A DNA stretch of 64,000 nucleotides from Oasisia sp. SBJ-2009 (lineage: Eukaryota > Annelida > Polychaeta > Sabellida > Siboglinidae), in the NCBI GenBank assembly GCA_964017155.1, contig OZ024857.1, positions 33,687,042-33,751,041 of the forward strand. The letters are read 5' to 3'. The position numbers were made by a program, and so were the translations under genes. This document shows positions 10,701 through 23,600 of the stretch, in pieces. The notes below the pieces were generated by a model. It saw nothing but the letters and a program-made list of their open reading frames with translations. It was not told where the DNA came from and did not search any database. Numbering within the stretch: the first letter of the stretch is position 1; each line of letters starts with the position of its first letter.

Positions 10701-13074
10701 AGGTTGGGTGAAGTGGGGAGCTTGTCTGAACTGCGGAGGTTGGGTGAAGTGGGGATGTTGGGTGGAGAGGGGAGTTTGGGCGGGGTGGGGAGGTTGGGTG
10801 GAGGGGGGAGGTTGGGTGGAGTGGGGAGGTTGGGAGAAGTGGGGAGGTTGCGTGGAGTGGGGAGGTTGGGTGCTCTGGGGATGTTGGGTGAAGTGGGGAG
10901 GTTGGGTGGAGTGAGGAGGTTGGGTGGAGTGGGGAGGTTGGGTGATGTGGGGAAGTTGGGTGGAGTGGGGAGGTTGGGTGGAGGGCGGAGGTTGGGTGGA
11001 GGGCGGAGGTTAGGTGGAGTGGGGAGGTTGCCTGGGGTGGGGAGGTGGGGTGGTGTGGTGAGGTTCGGTGAAGTGGGGAGGTTGGGTGGAGTGGGGAGGT
11101 TGGGTGGAGTTCGGAAGTTGTGTGGAGTGCGGAGGTTGGGTGGAGTGCGGAGGTTGGATGGAGTGCGGAAGTTGGGTGGAGTGCGCAAGTTGGGAGGAGT
11201 GCGGAAGTTGGGTGGAATGCGGAGGTCGGGTGGAGTGGGGAAGTTGGTTCGAGTGCGGAGGTTGGGTGGCGTGCGGAGGTTGGTTGGAATGCGGAGGTTT
11301 GGTGAAGTGGGGAGGTTGGGTGGAGTTGGGAGGTTGGGTGAAGTGTGGAGGTTGGGTTGAGTGCGAACTTTGGGTGGAGTGCGGAGGTAGGGTGGAGTGG
11401 GGAGTTTGGGTGAAGTAGGGAGGTTGGGTGAAGTGGGGAGGTTGGGTGGAGTGGGCAGGTTGGGTGGAGTGGGGAGGTTCGGTGGAGTGAGGAGGTTGGG
11501 TGGAGTAGGGAATTTGAGTGGAGTGGGGAGGTTGGGTGATTTGGGGAGGTTGGGTGGAGTGGGGAGGTTGGGTGATGTGGGGAGGTTGGGTTGAGGGGCG
11601 AGGTTGGGTGAAGTAGGGAGGTTGGGTGGAGTGAGGAGGTTGGGTGAAGTGGGGAGGTTGTGTGAACTGCGGAGGTTGGGTGAAGTGGGGAGGTTGGGTG
11701 GAGAGGGGAGTTTGGGCGGGGTGGGGAGGTTGGGTGGAGTGGGGAGGTTGGGTGGAGTGGGGAGGTTGGGTGAAGTGGGGAGGTTGCGTGGAGTAGGGAG
11801 GTTGGGTGGAGTGAGGAGGTTGGGTGAAGTGGGGAGGTTGTGTGAACTGCGGAGGTTGGGTGAAGTGGGGAAGTTGGGTGGAGTGGGGAGGTTGGGTGGA
11901 GGGCGGAGGTTGGGTGGAGGGCGGAGGTTAGGTGGAGTGGGGAGGTTGCGTGGGGTGGGGAGGTTGGGTGGAGTACGGAAGTTGGGTGGTGTGCGGAAGT
12001 TGGGTGGAGTGCGGTAGTTGGCTGGAGTGCGGAGTTTGGGTGGAATGCAGAGGTTGGGTGGAGTGCGGAAGTTGGGTGGAGTGCGTAAGTTGGGTGGAGT
12101 GCGGATGTTGGGTGGAGTGCGGAAATAGTTTGGAGTGCGGAGGTTGGATGGAGTGCGGAGGTTGGATGGAGAGCGAAGGTTGGGTGAAGTGGGGAGGTTG
12201 GGTGGAGTGGAGAGGTTGGGTGAAGTGGGGAGGTTGTGTGAACTGGGGTGGTTGGGTGAAGTGGGGAGGTTGGGTGGAGAGGGGAGTTTGGGCGGGGTGG
12301 GGAGGTTGGGTGGAGTGGGGAGGTTGGGTGGAGTGGGGAGGTTGGGTGAAGTGGGGAGATTGGGTGAAGTGTGGAGGTTGGGTGGAGTGGGGAGGATGGG
12401 TTGAAGTGGGGAGGATGGGTGGAGTTGGGTGGTTGGGTGGAGTGCGTAGGTTGGGAGGAGTGGGGAGGTTGGGTGGAGTTGGGAGGTTGGATGGAATGGG
12501 GAGGTTCGGTGGAGTGGGCAGGTTGGGTGGAGTGCTGAAGTTGGGTGGTGTTCGGAGGTTGGGTGGAGTGCGGAGGTCGGGTGGAGTGCGGAGGTTGCAT
12601 GGAGTGCGGAAGTTCGGTGGAATGCGGAAGTTCGGTGGAGTGCGGAGGTTGGGTGGAGTGGGGAGGATGGGTTGAAGTGGGGAGGTTGGGTGGAGTGGGG
12701 TGGTTGGGTGGAGTGTGTAGGTTGGCAGGAGTGGGGAGGTTGGGTGGAGGTGGGAGGTTGGATGGAGTGGGGAGGTTCGGTGGGTGGAGTGCAGAAGTTG
12801 GGTGATGTTCGGAGGTTGGGTGGAGTGCGGAGGTTGGGTGGAGCGCGGAAGTTGCGTGGAGTACGGAAGTTGGCTGGAGTGCGGAGTTTGGGTGGAGTGC
12901 AGAGGTTGGGTGGAGTCCGGATGTTGGGTGGAGTGCGGAAGTTGGGGGGGAGTGCGGAGGTTGGGTGGAGTGCGGAGGTTGGACGGAGTGCGAAGGTTGG
13001 GTGAAGTGGGGAGGTTGGGTGGAGTGGGAAGTTGGGTGAAGTGGGGAGGTTGGGTGATGTGGGGAGGTTGGGTG

Positions 13075-14647
13075 GAGTGCGGAGGTTATGTGGAGTGCGG
13101 AGGTTGCATGGAGTGCGGAAGTTGGGTGGAGTGCGGAAGTTGGGTGGAGTGCGGAGGTTGGGTGAAGTCGGGAGGTTGGGTGGAGTGGGGAGTTTGGGTG
13201 GAGGGCGAAGGTTAGGTGGAGTGGGGAGGTTCGGTGAAGTGGGGAGGTTGGGTGGAGTGGGAGGATGGGTTGAAGTGCGGAGGTTGGGTGGAGTGGGGTG
13301 GTTGGGTGGAGTTGGGAGGTTGGATGGAGTGGGGACGTTCGGTGGAGTGGGGAGGTTGGGTGGAGTGCTGAAGTTGGGTGGTGTTCGGAGGTTGGGTGGA
13401 GTGCGGAGGTTGGGTGCAGCGCGGAAGTTGCGTGGAGTACAGTAGTTGGGTGGAGTGCGGATGTTGCATGGAGTGCGGAAGTTGGGTGTAGTGCGGTAGT
13501 TGGGTGGAGTGCGGAGGTTGGGTGAAGTGGGGAGAGTTTGGGTGGAGTGGGGAGGTTGGGTGGAGGGCGGAGGTTGGGTGGAGTGGGGAGGATGGGTGAA
13601 GTGGGGAGGTTGGGTGGAGTGGGGAGGATGGGTCGAAGTGGGGAGGTTGGGTGGAGTGGGGTGGTTGGGTGGAGTGCGTAGGTTGGGAGGATTGGGAAGG
13701 TTGGGTGGAGTTGGGAGGTTGGATGGAATGGGGAGGTTCGGTGGAGTGGGCAGGTTGCGTGGAGTGCTGAAGTTGGGTGGTGTTCGGAGGTTGGGTGGAG
13801 TGCGGAGGTTGGGTGGAATGCGGATGTTGCATGGAGTGCGAAGGTTGGGTGAAGTGGGGAGTTTGGGTGGGGTGGGGAGGTTGGGTGAAGTGGGGAGAGT
13901 GGGGAGGTTGGGTGATGTGGGGAGGTTGGGTGAAGTGGGGAGGTTGGGTGAAGTGGGGAGGTTGGGTTGAGTGGGGAGGTTGTATCAAGTGGGGAAGTTG
14001 TGTGGAGTGCGGAGGTTGGGTGGAGTGCGGAGGTTGCATGGAGTGCGGAAGTTGGGTGGAGTGCGCAAGTTGGGAGGAGTGCGGAGGTCGGGTGGAGTGG
14101 GGAAGTTGGTTCGAGTGCGGAGGTTGGGTGGCGTGCGGAGGTTGGTTGGAATGCGGAGGTTTGGTGAAGTGGGGAGGTTGGGTGGAGTTGGGAGGTTGGG
14201 TGAAGTGTGGAGGTTGGGTTGAGTGCGAACTTTGGGTGGAGTGCGGAGTTAGGGTGGAGTGGGGAGGTTGGGTGAAGTAGGGAGGTTGGGTGAAGTGGGG
14301 AGGTTGGGTGGAGTGGGGAGGTTGGGTGGAGTGGGGAGGTTCGGTGGAGTGAGGAGGTTGGGTGGAGTGGGGAATTTGAGTGGAGTGTGGAGGTTGGGTG
14401 ATTTGGGGAGGTTGGGTGGAGTGGGGAGGTTGGGTGATGTGGGGAGGTTGGGTTGAGTGGCGAGGTTGGGTGAAGTGGGGAGGTTGGGTGGAGTGAGGAG
14501 GTTGGGTGAAGTGGGGAGGTTGTGTGAACTGCGGAGGTTGGGTGAAGTGGGGAGGTTGGGTGGAGAGGGGAGTTTGGGCGGGGTGGGGAGGTTGGGTGGA
14601 GTGGGGAGGTTGGGTGGAGTGGGGAGGTTGGGTGAAGTGGGGAGGTT
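13075..14647 (+). repeat. Array segment unique to the end of copy A
   Basis: This 1.57-kb stretch follows the end of the A/B match and has no in-register partner after copy B. It is still pure 18-bp array. Around 13840-14060 it resembles 85-350 (shared GTGGGGAGAGTGGGG partial unit, then TTGTATCAAGTGGGG), about 13.74 kb apart. Beyond that it joins type I markers (GGTTCGAGTGCGG) and the AATTTGAGTGG block (14259-14456, similar to 7127-7324). It looks like a mosaic of pieces present elsewhere in copy A. Confidence 0.6.
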
Positions 14648-17600
14648 GTGTGGAGTGAGGAGGTTGGGTGGAATGGGGAGGTTGGGTGAAGTGGGGAAGT
14701 TGGGTGGAGTGCGGAGGTTGGGTGGAGTGCGGAGGTTGGATGGAGTGCGAAGGTTGGGTGAAGTGGGGAGTTTGGGTGGAGTGGGGAGGTTGGGTGAAGT
14801 GGGGAGAGTGGGGAGGTTGGGTGATGTGGGGAGGTTGGGTGAAGTGGGGAGGTTGGGTGAAGTGGGGAGGTTGGGTTGAGTGGGGAGGTTGTATCAAGTG
14901 GGGAAGTTGTGTGGAGTGCGGAGGTTGGGTGGAGTGCGGAGGTTGCATGGAGTGCGGAAGTTGGGTGGAGTGCGGAAGTTGGGTGGAGTGCGGAGGTTGG
15001 GTGAAGTGGGGAGGTTGGGTGGAGTGGGGAAGTTGGGTGGAGTGGGGAGGTTGGGTGGAGTGCGTAGATTGGGAGGACGGGGGAGGTTGGGTGGAGTTGG
15101 GAGGTTGGATGGAGTGGGGAGGTTCGGTGGAGTGGGGAGGTTGGGTGGAGTGCTGAAGTTGGGTGGTGTTCGGAGGTTGAGTGGAGTGCGGAGGTTGGGT
15201 GGAGTACGGAAGTTGGGTGGTGTGCGGAAGTTGGGTGGAGTGCGGTAGTTGGCTGGAGTGCGGAGTTTGCTTGGAGTGCAGAGGTTGGGTGGAGTGCGGA
15301 AGTTGGGTGGAGTGCGTAATTTGGGTGGAGTGCGGATGTTGGGTGGAGTGCGGAGGTTGGGTGGAGTGCGGAGGTTGGATGGAGTGCGAAGGTTGGGTGA
15401 AGTGGTGAGTTTGGTTGAGTGGCGAGGTTGGGTGAAGTGGGGAGGTTGGGTGGAGTGAGGAGGTTGGGTTAAGTGGGGAGCTTGTGTGAACTGCGGAGAT
15501 TGGGTGAAGTGGGGAGGTTGGGTGGAGAGGGGAGTTTGGGCGGGGTGGGGAGGTTGGGTGGAGTGGGGAGGTTGGGTGGAGTGGGGAGGTTGGGTTAAGT
15601 GGGGAGGTTGCGTGGATGGGGGAGGTTGGGTGCTCTGGGGATGTTGGGTGAAGTGGGGAGGTTGGGTGGAGTGAGGAGGTTGGGTGGAGTGGGGAGGTTG
15701 GGTGATGTGGGGAAGTTGGGTGGAGTGGGGAGGTTGGGTGGAGGGCGGAGGTTGGGTGGAGGGCGGAGGTTAGGTGGAGTGGGGAGGTTGCGTGGGGTGG
15801 GGAAGTTGGGTGGAGTTCGGAAGTTGTGTGGAGTGCGGAGTTTGGGTGGAGTGCGGAAGTTGGGTGGAGTGCGGAGGTTGGTTGGAATGCGGAGGTGGAG
15901 TGGGGAAGTTGGTTCGAGTGCGGAGGTTGGGTGGCGTGCGGAGGTTGGTTGGAATGCGGAGGTTTGGTGAAGTGTGGAGGTTGGGTGGAGTTGGGAGGTT
16001 GGGTGAAGTGTGGAGGTTGGGTTGAGTGCGAACTTTGGGTGGAGTGCGGAGTTAGGGTGGAGTGGGGAGGTTGGGTGAAGTAGGGAGGTTGGGTGGAGTG
16101 GGGAAGTTGGGTGGAGTGGGGAGGTTGGGTGGAGTGCGTAGATTGGGAGGAGGGGGGACGTTGGGTGGAGTTGGGAGGTTGGATGGAGTGGGGAGGTTCG
16201 GTGGAGTGGGGAGGTTGGGTGGAGTGCTGAAGTTGGGTGGTGTTCGGAGGTTGAGTGGAGTGCGGAGGTTGGGTGGAGTACGGAAGTTGGGTGGTGTGCG
16301 GAAGTTGGGTGGAGTGCGGTAGTTGGCTGGAGTGGGGAGTTTGGGTGGAGTGCAGAGGTTGGGTGGAGTGCGGATGTTGGGTGGAGTGCGGAGGTTGGGT
16401 GGAGTGCGGAGGTTGGATGGAGTGCGAAGGTTGGGTGAAGTGGGGAGGTTGGGTTGAGTGGCGAGGTTGGGTGAAGTGGGGAGGTTGGGTGGAGTGAGGA
16501 GGTTGGGTGAAGTGGGGAGCTTGTGTGAACTGCGGAGGTTGGGTGAAGTGGGGATGTTGGGTGGAGAGGGGAGTTTGGGCGGGGTTGGGAGGTTGGGTGG
16601 AGTGGGGAGGTTGGGTGGAGCGGGGAGGTTGGGAGAAGTGAGGAGGTTGGGTGGAGTGGGGAGGTTGGGTGATGTGGGGAAGTTGGGTGGAGTGGGGAGG
16701 TTGGGTGGAGGGCGGAGGTTGGGTGGAGGGCGGAGGTTAGGTGGAGTGGGGAGGTTGCGTGGGGTGGGGAGGTGGGGTGGTGTGGTGAGGTTCGGTGAAG
16801 TGGGGAGGTTGGATGGAGTGGGGAGGTTGGGTGGAGTTCGGAAGTTGTGTGGAGTGCGGAGGTTGGGTGGAGTGCGGAGGTTGGATGGAGTGCGGAAGTT
16901 GGGTGGAGTGCGGAAGTTGGGAGGAGTGCGGAAGTTGGGTGGAGTGCGGAGGTCGGGTGGAGTGGGGAAGTTGGTTCGAGTGCGGAGGTTGGGTGGCGTG
17001 CGGAGGTTGGTTGGAATGCGGAGGTTTGGTGAAGTGGGGAGGTTGGGTGGAGTTGGGAGGTTGGGTGAAGTGTGGAGGTTGGGTTGAGTGCGAACTTTGG
17101 GTGGAGTGCGGAGGTAGGGTGGAGTGGGGAGGTTGGGTGAAGTAGGGAGGTTGGGTGAAGTGGGGAGGTTGGGTGGTGTGGGGAGGTTGGGTGGAGTGGG
17201 GAGGTTCGGTGGAGTGAGGAGGTTGGGTGAAGTGGGGAGGTTGGGTGGAGTGGGGAAGTTGGGTGGAGTGGGGAGGTTGGGTGGAGTGCGTAGATTGGGA
17301 GGACGGGGGAGGTTGGGTGGAGTTGGGAGGTTGGATGGAGTGGGGAGGTTCGGTGGAGTGGGGAGGTTGGGTGGAGTGCTGAAGTTGGGTGGTGTTCGGA
17401 GGTTGAGTGGAGTGCGGAGGTTGGGTGGAGTACGGAAGTTGGGTGGTGTGCGGAAGTTGGGTGGAGTGCGGTAGTTGGCTGGAGTGCGGAGTTTGGGTGG
17501 AGTGCAGAGGTTGGGTGGAGTGCGGAAGTTGGGTGGAGTGCGTAATTTGGGTGGAGTGCGAATGTTGGGTGGAGTGCGGAGGTTGGGTGGAGTGCGGAGG

Positions 17601-20600
17601 TTGGATGGAGTGCGAAGGTTGGGTGAAGTGGGGAGGTTGGTTGAGTGGCGAGGTTGGGTGAAGTGGGGAGGTTGGGTGGAGTGAGGAGGTTGGGTTAAGT
17701 GGGGAGCTTGTGTGAACTGCGGAGATTGGGTGAAGTGGGGAGGTTGGGTGGAGTGGGGAGGTTGGGTGGAGTGGGGAGGTTGGGTGAAGTGGGGAGGTTG
17801 CGTGGATGGGGGAGGTTGGGTGCTCTGGGGATGTTGGGTGAAGTGGGGAGGTTGGGTGGAGTGAGGAGGTTGGGTGGAGTGGGGAGGTTGGGTGATGTGG
17901 GGAAGTTGGGTGGAGTGGGGAGGTTGGGTGGAGGGCGGAGGTTGGGTGGAGGGCGGAGGTTAGGTGGAGTGGGGAGGTTGCGTGGGGTGGGGAAGTTGGG
18001 TGGAGTTCGGAAGTTGTGTGGAGTGCGGAGTTTGGGTGGAGTGCGGAGGTTGGATGGAGTGCGGAAGTTGGGTGGAGTGCGCAAGTTGGGAGGAGTGCGG
18101 AAGTTGGGTGGAGTGCGGAGGTTGGTTGGAATGCGGAGGTGGAGTGGGGAAGTTGGTTCGAGTGCGGAGGTTGGGTGGCGTGCGGAGGTTGGTTGGAATG
18201 CGGAGGTTTGGTGAAGTGGGGAGGTTGGGTGGAGTTGGGAGGTTGGGTGAAGTGTGGAGGTTGGGTTGAGTGCGAACTTTGGGTGGAGTGCGGAGTTAGG
18301 GTGGAGTGGGGAGGTTGGGTGAAGTAGGGAGGTTGGGTGGAGTGGGGAAGTTGGGTGGAGTGGGGAGGTTGGGTGGAGTGCGTAGATTGGGAGGAGGGGG
18401 GAGGTTGGGTGGAGTTGGGAGGTTGGATGGAGTGGGGAGGTTCGGTGGAGTGGGGAGGTTGGGTGGAGTGCTGAAGTTGGGTGGTGTTCGGAGGTTGAGT
18501 GGAGTGCGGAGGTTGGGTGGAGTACGGAAGTTGGGTGGAGTGCGGTAGTTGGCTGGAGTGCGGAGTTTGGGTGGAGTGCAGAGGTTGGGTGGAGTGCGGA
18601 TGTTGGGTGGAGTGCGGAGGTTGGGTGGAGTGCGGAGGTTGGATGGAGTGCGAAGGTTGGGTGAAGTGGGGAGGTTGGGTTGAGTGGCGAGGTTGGGTGA
18701 AGTGGGGAGGTTGGGTGGAGTGAGGAGGTTGGGTGATGTGGGGAGCTTGTGTGAACTGCGGAGGTTGGGTGAAGTGGGGATGTTGGGTGGAGAGGGGAGT
18801 TTGGGCGGGGTTGGGAGGTTGGGTGGAGTGGGGAGGTTGGGTGGAGCGGGGAGGTTGGGAGAAGTGGGGAGGTTGCGTGGAGTGGGGAGGTTGGGTGCTC
18901 TGGGAATGTTGGGTGAAGTGGGGAGGTTGGGTGGAGTGAGGAGGTTGGGTGGAGTGGGGAGGTTGGGTGATGTGGGGAAGTTGGGTGGAGTGGGGAGGTT
19001 GGGTGGAGGGCGGAGGTTGGGTGGAGGGCGGAGGTTAGGTGGAGTGGGGAGGTTGCGTGGGGTGGGGAGGTGGGGTGGTGTGGTGAGGTTCGGTGAAGTG
19101 GGGAGGTTGGGTGGAGTGGGGAGGTTGGGTGGAGTTCGGAAGTTGTGTGGAGTGCGGAGGTTGGGTGGAGTGCGGAGGTTGGATGGAGTGCGGAAGTTGG
19201 GTGGAGTGCGCAAGTTGGGAGGAGTGCGGAAGTTGGGTGGAGTGCGGAGGTCGGGTGGAGTGGGGAAGTTGGTTCGAGTGCGGAGGTTGGGTGGCGTGCG
19301 GAGGTTGGTTGGAATGCGGAGGTTTGGTGAAGTGGGGAGGTTGGGTGGAGTTGGGAGGTTGGGTGAAGTGTGGAGGTTGGGTTGAGTGCGAACTTTGGGT
19401 GGAGTGCGGAGGTAGGGTGGAGTGGGGAGGTTGGGTGAAGTAGGGAGGTTGGGTGAAGTGGGGAGGTTGGGTGGTGTGGGGAGGTTGGGTGGAGTGGGGA
19501 GGTTCGGTGGAGTGAGGAGGTTGGGTGAAGTGGGGAGGTTGGGTGGAGTGGGGAAGTTGGGTGGAGTGGGGAGGTTGGGTGGAGTGCGTAGATTGGGAGG
19601 ACGGGGGAGGTTGGGTGGAGTTGGGAGGTTGGATGGAGTGGGGAGGTTCGGTGGAGTGGGGAGGTTGGGTGGAGTGCTGAAGTTGGGTGGTGTTCGGAGG
19701 TTGAGTGGAGTGCGGAGGTTGGGTGGAGTACGGAAGTTGGGTGGTGTGCGGAAGTTGGGTGGAGTGCGGTAGTTGGCTGGAGTGCGGAGTTTGGGTGGAG
19801 TGCAGAGGTTGGGTGGAGTGCGGAAGTTGGGTGGAGTGCGTAATTTGGGTGGAGTGCGGATGTTGGGTGGAGTGCGGAGGTTGGGTGGAGTGCGGAGGTT
19901 GGATGGAGTGCGAAGGTTGGGTGAAGTGGGGAGGTTGGTTGAGTGGCGAGGTTGGGTGAAGTGGGGAGGTTGGGTGGAGTGAGGAGGTTGGGTTAAGTGG
20001 GGAGCTTGTGTGAACTGCGGAGATTGGGTGAAGTGGGGAGGTTGGGTGGAGAGGGGAGTTTGGGCGGGGTGGGGAGGTTGGGTGGAGTGGGGAGGTTGGG
20101 TGGAGTGGGGAGGTTGGGTGAAGTGGGGAGGTTGCGTGGATGGGGGAGGTTGGGTGCTCTGGGGATGTTGGGTGAAGTGGGGAGGTTGGGTGGAGTGAGG
20201 AGGTTGGGTGGAGTGGGGAGGTTGGGTGATGTGGAGAAGTTGGGTGGAGTGGGGAGGTTGGGTGGAGGGCGGAGGTTGGGTGGAGGGCGGAGGTTAGGTG
20301 GAGTGGGGAGGTTGCGTGGGGTGGGGAAGTTGGGTGGAGTTCGGAAGTTGTGTGGAGTGCGGAGTTTGGGTGGAGTGCGGAGGTTGGATGGAGTGCGGAA
20401 GTTGGGTGGAGTGCGCAAGTTGGGAGGAGTGCGGAAGTTGGGTGGAGTGCGGAGGTTGGTTGGAATGCGGAGGTGGAGTGGGGAAGTTGGTTCGAGTGCG
20501 GAGGTTGGGTGGCGTGCGGAGGTTGGTTGGAATGCGGAGGTTTGGTGAAGTGGGGAGGTTGGGTGGAGTTGGGAGGTTGGGTGAAGTGTGGAGGTTGGGT

Positions 20601-23600
20601 TGAGTGCGAACTTTGGGTGGAGTGCGGAGTTAGGGTGGAGTGGGGAGGTTGGGTGAAGTAGGGAGGTTGGGTGGAGTGGGGAAGTTGGGTGGAGTGGGGA
20701 GGTTGGGTGGAGTGCGTAGATTGGGAGGAGGGGGGAGGTTGGGTGGAGTTGGGAGGTTGGATGGAGTGGGGAGGTTCGGTGGAGTGGGGAGGTTGGGTGG
20801 AGTGCTGAAGTTGGGTGGTGTTCGGAGGTTGAGTGGAGTGCGGAGGTTGGGTGGAGTACGGAAGTTGGGTGGTGTGCGGAAGTTGGGTGGAGTGCGGTAG
20901 TTGGCTGGAGTGCGGAGTTTGGGTGGAGTGCAGAGGTTGGGTGGAGTGCGGATGTTGGGTGGAGTGCGGAGGTTGGGTGGAGTGCGGAGGTTGGATGGAG
21001 TGCGAAGGTTGGGTGAAGTGGGGAGGTTGGGTTGAGTGGCGAGGTTGGGTGAAGTGGGGAGGTTGGGTGGAGTGAGGAGGTTGGGTGAAGTGGGGAGCTT
21101 GTGTGAACTGCGGAGGTTGGGTGAAGTGGGGATGTTGGGTGGAGAGGGGAGTTTGGGCGGGGTTGGGAGGTTGGGTGGAGTGGGGAGGTTGGGTGGAGCG
21201 GGGAGGTTGGGAGAAGTGGGGAGGTTGCGTGGAGTGGGGAGGTTGGGTGCTCTGGGGATGTTGGGTGAAGTGGGGAGGTTGGGTGGAGTGAGGAGGTTGG
21301 GTGGAGTGGGGAGGTTGGGTGATGTGGGGAAGTTGGGTGGAGTGGGGAGGTTGGGTGGAGGGCGGAGGTTGGGTGGAGGGCGGAGGTTAGGTGGAGTGGG
21401 GAGGTTGCGTGGGGTGGGGAGGTGGGGTAGTGTGGTGAGGTTCGGTGAAGTGGGGAGGTTGGGTGGAGTGGGGAGGTTGGGTGGAGTTCGGAAGTTGTGT
21501 GGAGTGCGGAGGTTGGGTGGAGTGCGGAGGTTGGATGGAGTGCGGAAGTTGGGTGGAGTGCGCAAGTTGGGAGGAGTGCGGAAGTTGGGTGGAGTGCGGA
21601 GGTCGGGTGGAGTGGGGAAGTTGGTTCGAGTGCGGAGGTTGGGTGGCGTGCGGAGGTTGGTTGGAATGCGGAGGTTTGGTGAAGTGGGGAGGTTGGGTGG
21701 AGTTGGGAGGTTGGGTGAAGTGTGGAGGTTGGGTTGAGTGCGAACTTTGGGTGGAGTGCGGAGGTAGGGTGGAGTGGGGAGGTTGGGTGAAGTAGGGAGG
21801 TTGGGTGAAGTGGGGAGGTTGGGTGGTGTGGGGAGGTTGGGTGGAGTGGGGAGGTTCGGTGGAGTGAGGAGGTTGGGTGGAGTGGGGAATTTGAGTGGAG
21901 TGGGGAGGTTGGGTGATTTGGGGAGGTTGGGTGGAGTGGGGAGGTTGGGTGATGTGGGGAGGTTGGGATGAGTGGCGAGGTTGGGTGAAGTAGGGAGGTT
22001 GGGTGGAGTGAGGAGGTTGGGTGAAGTGGGGAGGTTGTGTGAACTGCGGAGGTTGGGTGAAGTGGGGAGGTTGGGTGGAGAGGGGAGTTTGGGCGGGGTG
22101 GGGAGGTTGGGTGGAGTGGGGAGGTTGGGTGGAGTGGGGAGGTTGGGTGAAGTGGGGAGGTTGCGTGGAGTAGGGAGGTTGGGTGGAGTGAGGAGGTTGG
22201 GTGAAGTGGGGAGGTTGTGTGAACTGCGGAGGTTGGGTGAAGTGGGGAGGTTGGGTGGAGAGGGGAGTTTGGGCGGGGTGGGGAGGTTGGGTGGAGTGGG
22301 GAGGTTGGGTGGAGTGGGGAGGTTGGGTGAAATGGGGAGGTTGCGTGGAGTGGGGAGGTTGGGTGCTCTGGGGATGTTGGGTGAAGTGGGGAGGTTGAGT
22401 GGAGTGAGGAGGTTGGGTGGAATGGGGAGGTTGGGTGAAGTGCGGAAGTTGGGTGGAGTGGGGAGGTTGGGTGGAGGGCGGAGGTTGGGTGGAGAGCGGA
22501 GGTTAAGTGGAGTGGGGAGGTTGCGTGGGGTGGGGAGGTTGGGTGGAGTACGGAAGATGGGTGGTGTGCGGAAGTTGGGTGGAGTGCGGTAGTTGGCTGG
22601 AGTGCGGAGTTTGGGTGGAATGCAGAGGTTGGGTGGAGTTCGGAAGTTGGGTGGAGTGCGTAAGTTGGGTGGAGTGCGGATGTTGGGTGGAGTGCGGAAA
22701 TAGTTTGGAGTGCGGAGGTTGGGTGGAGTGCGGAGGTTGGATGGAGTGCGAAGGTTTTGTGAAGTGATGAGGTTGGGTGGAGTGGAGAGGTTGGGTGAAG
22801 TGGGGAGGTTGTGTGAAGTGGGGTGGTTGGGTGAAGTGGTGAGGTTGGGTGGAGAGGGGAGTTTGGGCGGGGTGGGGAGGTTGGGTGGAGTGGGGAGGTT
22901 GGGTGGAGTGGGGAGGTTGGGTGAAGTGGGGAGATTGGGTGAAGTGTGGAGGTTGGGTGGAGTGGGGAGGATGGGTTGAAGTGGGGAGGATGGGTGGAGT
23001 TGGGTGGTTGGGTGGAGTGCGTAGGTTGGGAGGAGTGGGGAGGTTGGGTGGAGTTGGGAGGTTGGATGGAATGGGGAGTTTCGGTGGAGTGGGCAGGTTG
23101 GGTGGAGTGCTGAAGTTGGGTGGTATTCGGAGGTTGGGTGGAGTGAGCAGGTTACATGGAGTGCGGAAGTTCGGTGGAGTGCGGAAGTTCGGTGGAGTGC
23201 GGAGGTTGGGTGAAGTGGGGAGGTTGGGTGGAGTGAGGAGGTTGGGTGGAGTGCGGAAGTTGGGTGGAGTGCGGAGGTTGGGTGGAGTGCGGAGGTTGGA
23301 TGGAGTGCGAAGATTGGGTGAAGTGGGGAGGTTGGGTGGAGTGGGGAGGTTGGGTGAAGTGGGGAAGTTGGGTGATGTGGGGAGGTTGGGTGAAGTGGGG
23401 AGGTTGGGTGAAGTGGGGAGGTTGGGTGGAGTGCGTAGGTTGGGTGGAGTGCTGAAGTTGGGTGGTGTTCGGAGGTTGGGTGGAGTGCGGAGGTTGGGTG
23501 CAGCGCGGAAGTTGCGTGGAGTACGGAAGTTGGGTGGAGTGCGAATGTTGGGTGGAGTGCGGAGATTGTTTGGAGTGCGGAGGTTGGGTGATTTGGGGAG

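Larger units (their letters stand above)
7127..13074 (+). repeat. Repeat domain with a related segment about 4.07-4.27 kb apart
   Basis: The block starting at 7127 (including the GGGGAATTTGAGTGG variant) recurs at 11397, offset 4,270 bp. The block starting at 7860 (GTTGCGTGGGGTGG, then GTAGTTGGCTGG) recurs at 11932, offset 4,072 bp. The different offsets show internal insertion or deletion. A related but more diverged copy of the 7860 block lies at 9283. The 9814-13074 part exists three times in the window: here, at 24461-27721 and at 31225-34485. Confidence 0.75.
1..14647 (+). repeat. 14,647-bp duplication, copy A (matches copy B over 1-13074)
   Basis: The sequence from base 1 reappears at 14648 and stays in register to 13074/27721, where A has GGTGGAG and B has GGTGAAG. 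All variant-unit markers I checked (GAGCTTGTGTGAACTGCGG, GGTTCGAGTGCGG, GGGTGCTCTGGGG, the 180-bp tandem) sit exactly 14,647 bp apart, and the long minus-strand open frame at 5983-12600 has an identical-looking 2,205-codon twin at 20630-27247. Because the match already exists at base 1, the true left boundary of the duplicated segment lies outside the window. The stretch 13075-14647 has no in-register partner after 27721. Confidence 0.93.

Noticed and set aside
5983..12600. 2,205-codon minus-strand open frame and its twin at 20630-27247
   Set aside because: Twin conservation is explained by the 14,647-bp DNA duplication, not by protein selection; the hexapeptide word shifts among all three frames.
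13075..14647. Possible unique spacer between the two large copies
   Set aside because: It is ordinary 18-bp array made of pieces found elsewhere (similar to 85-350 and 7127-7324).
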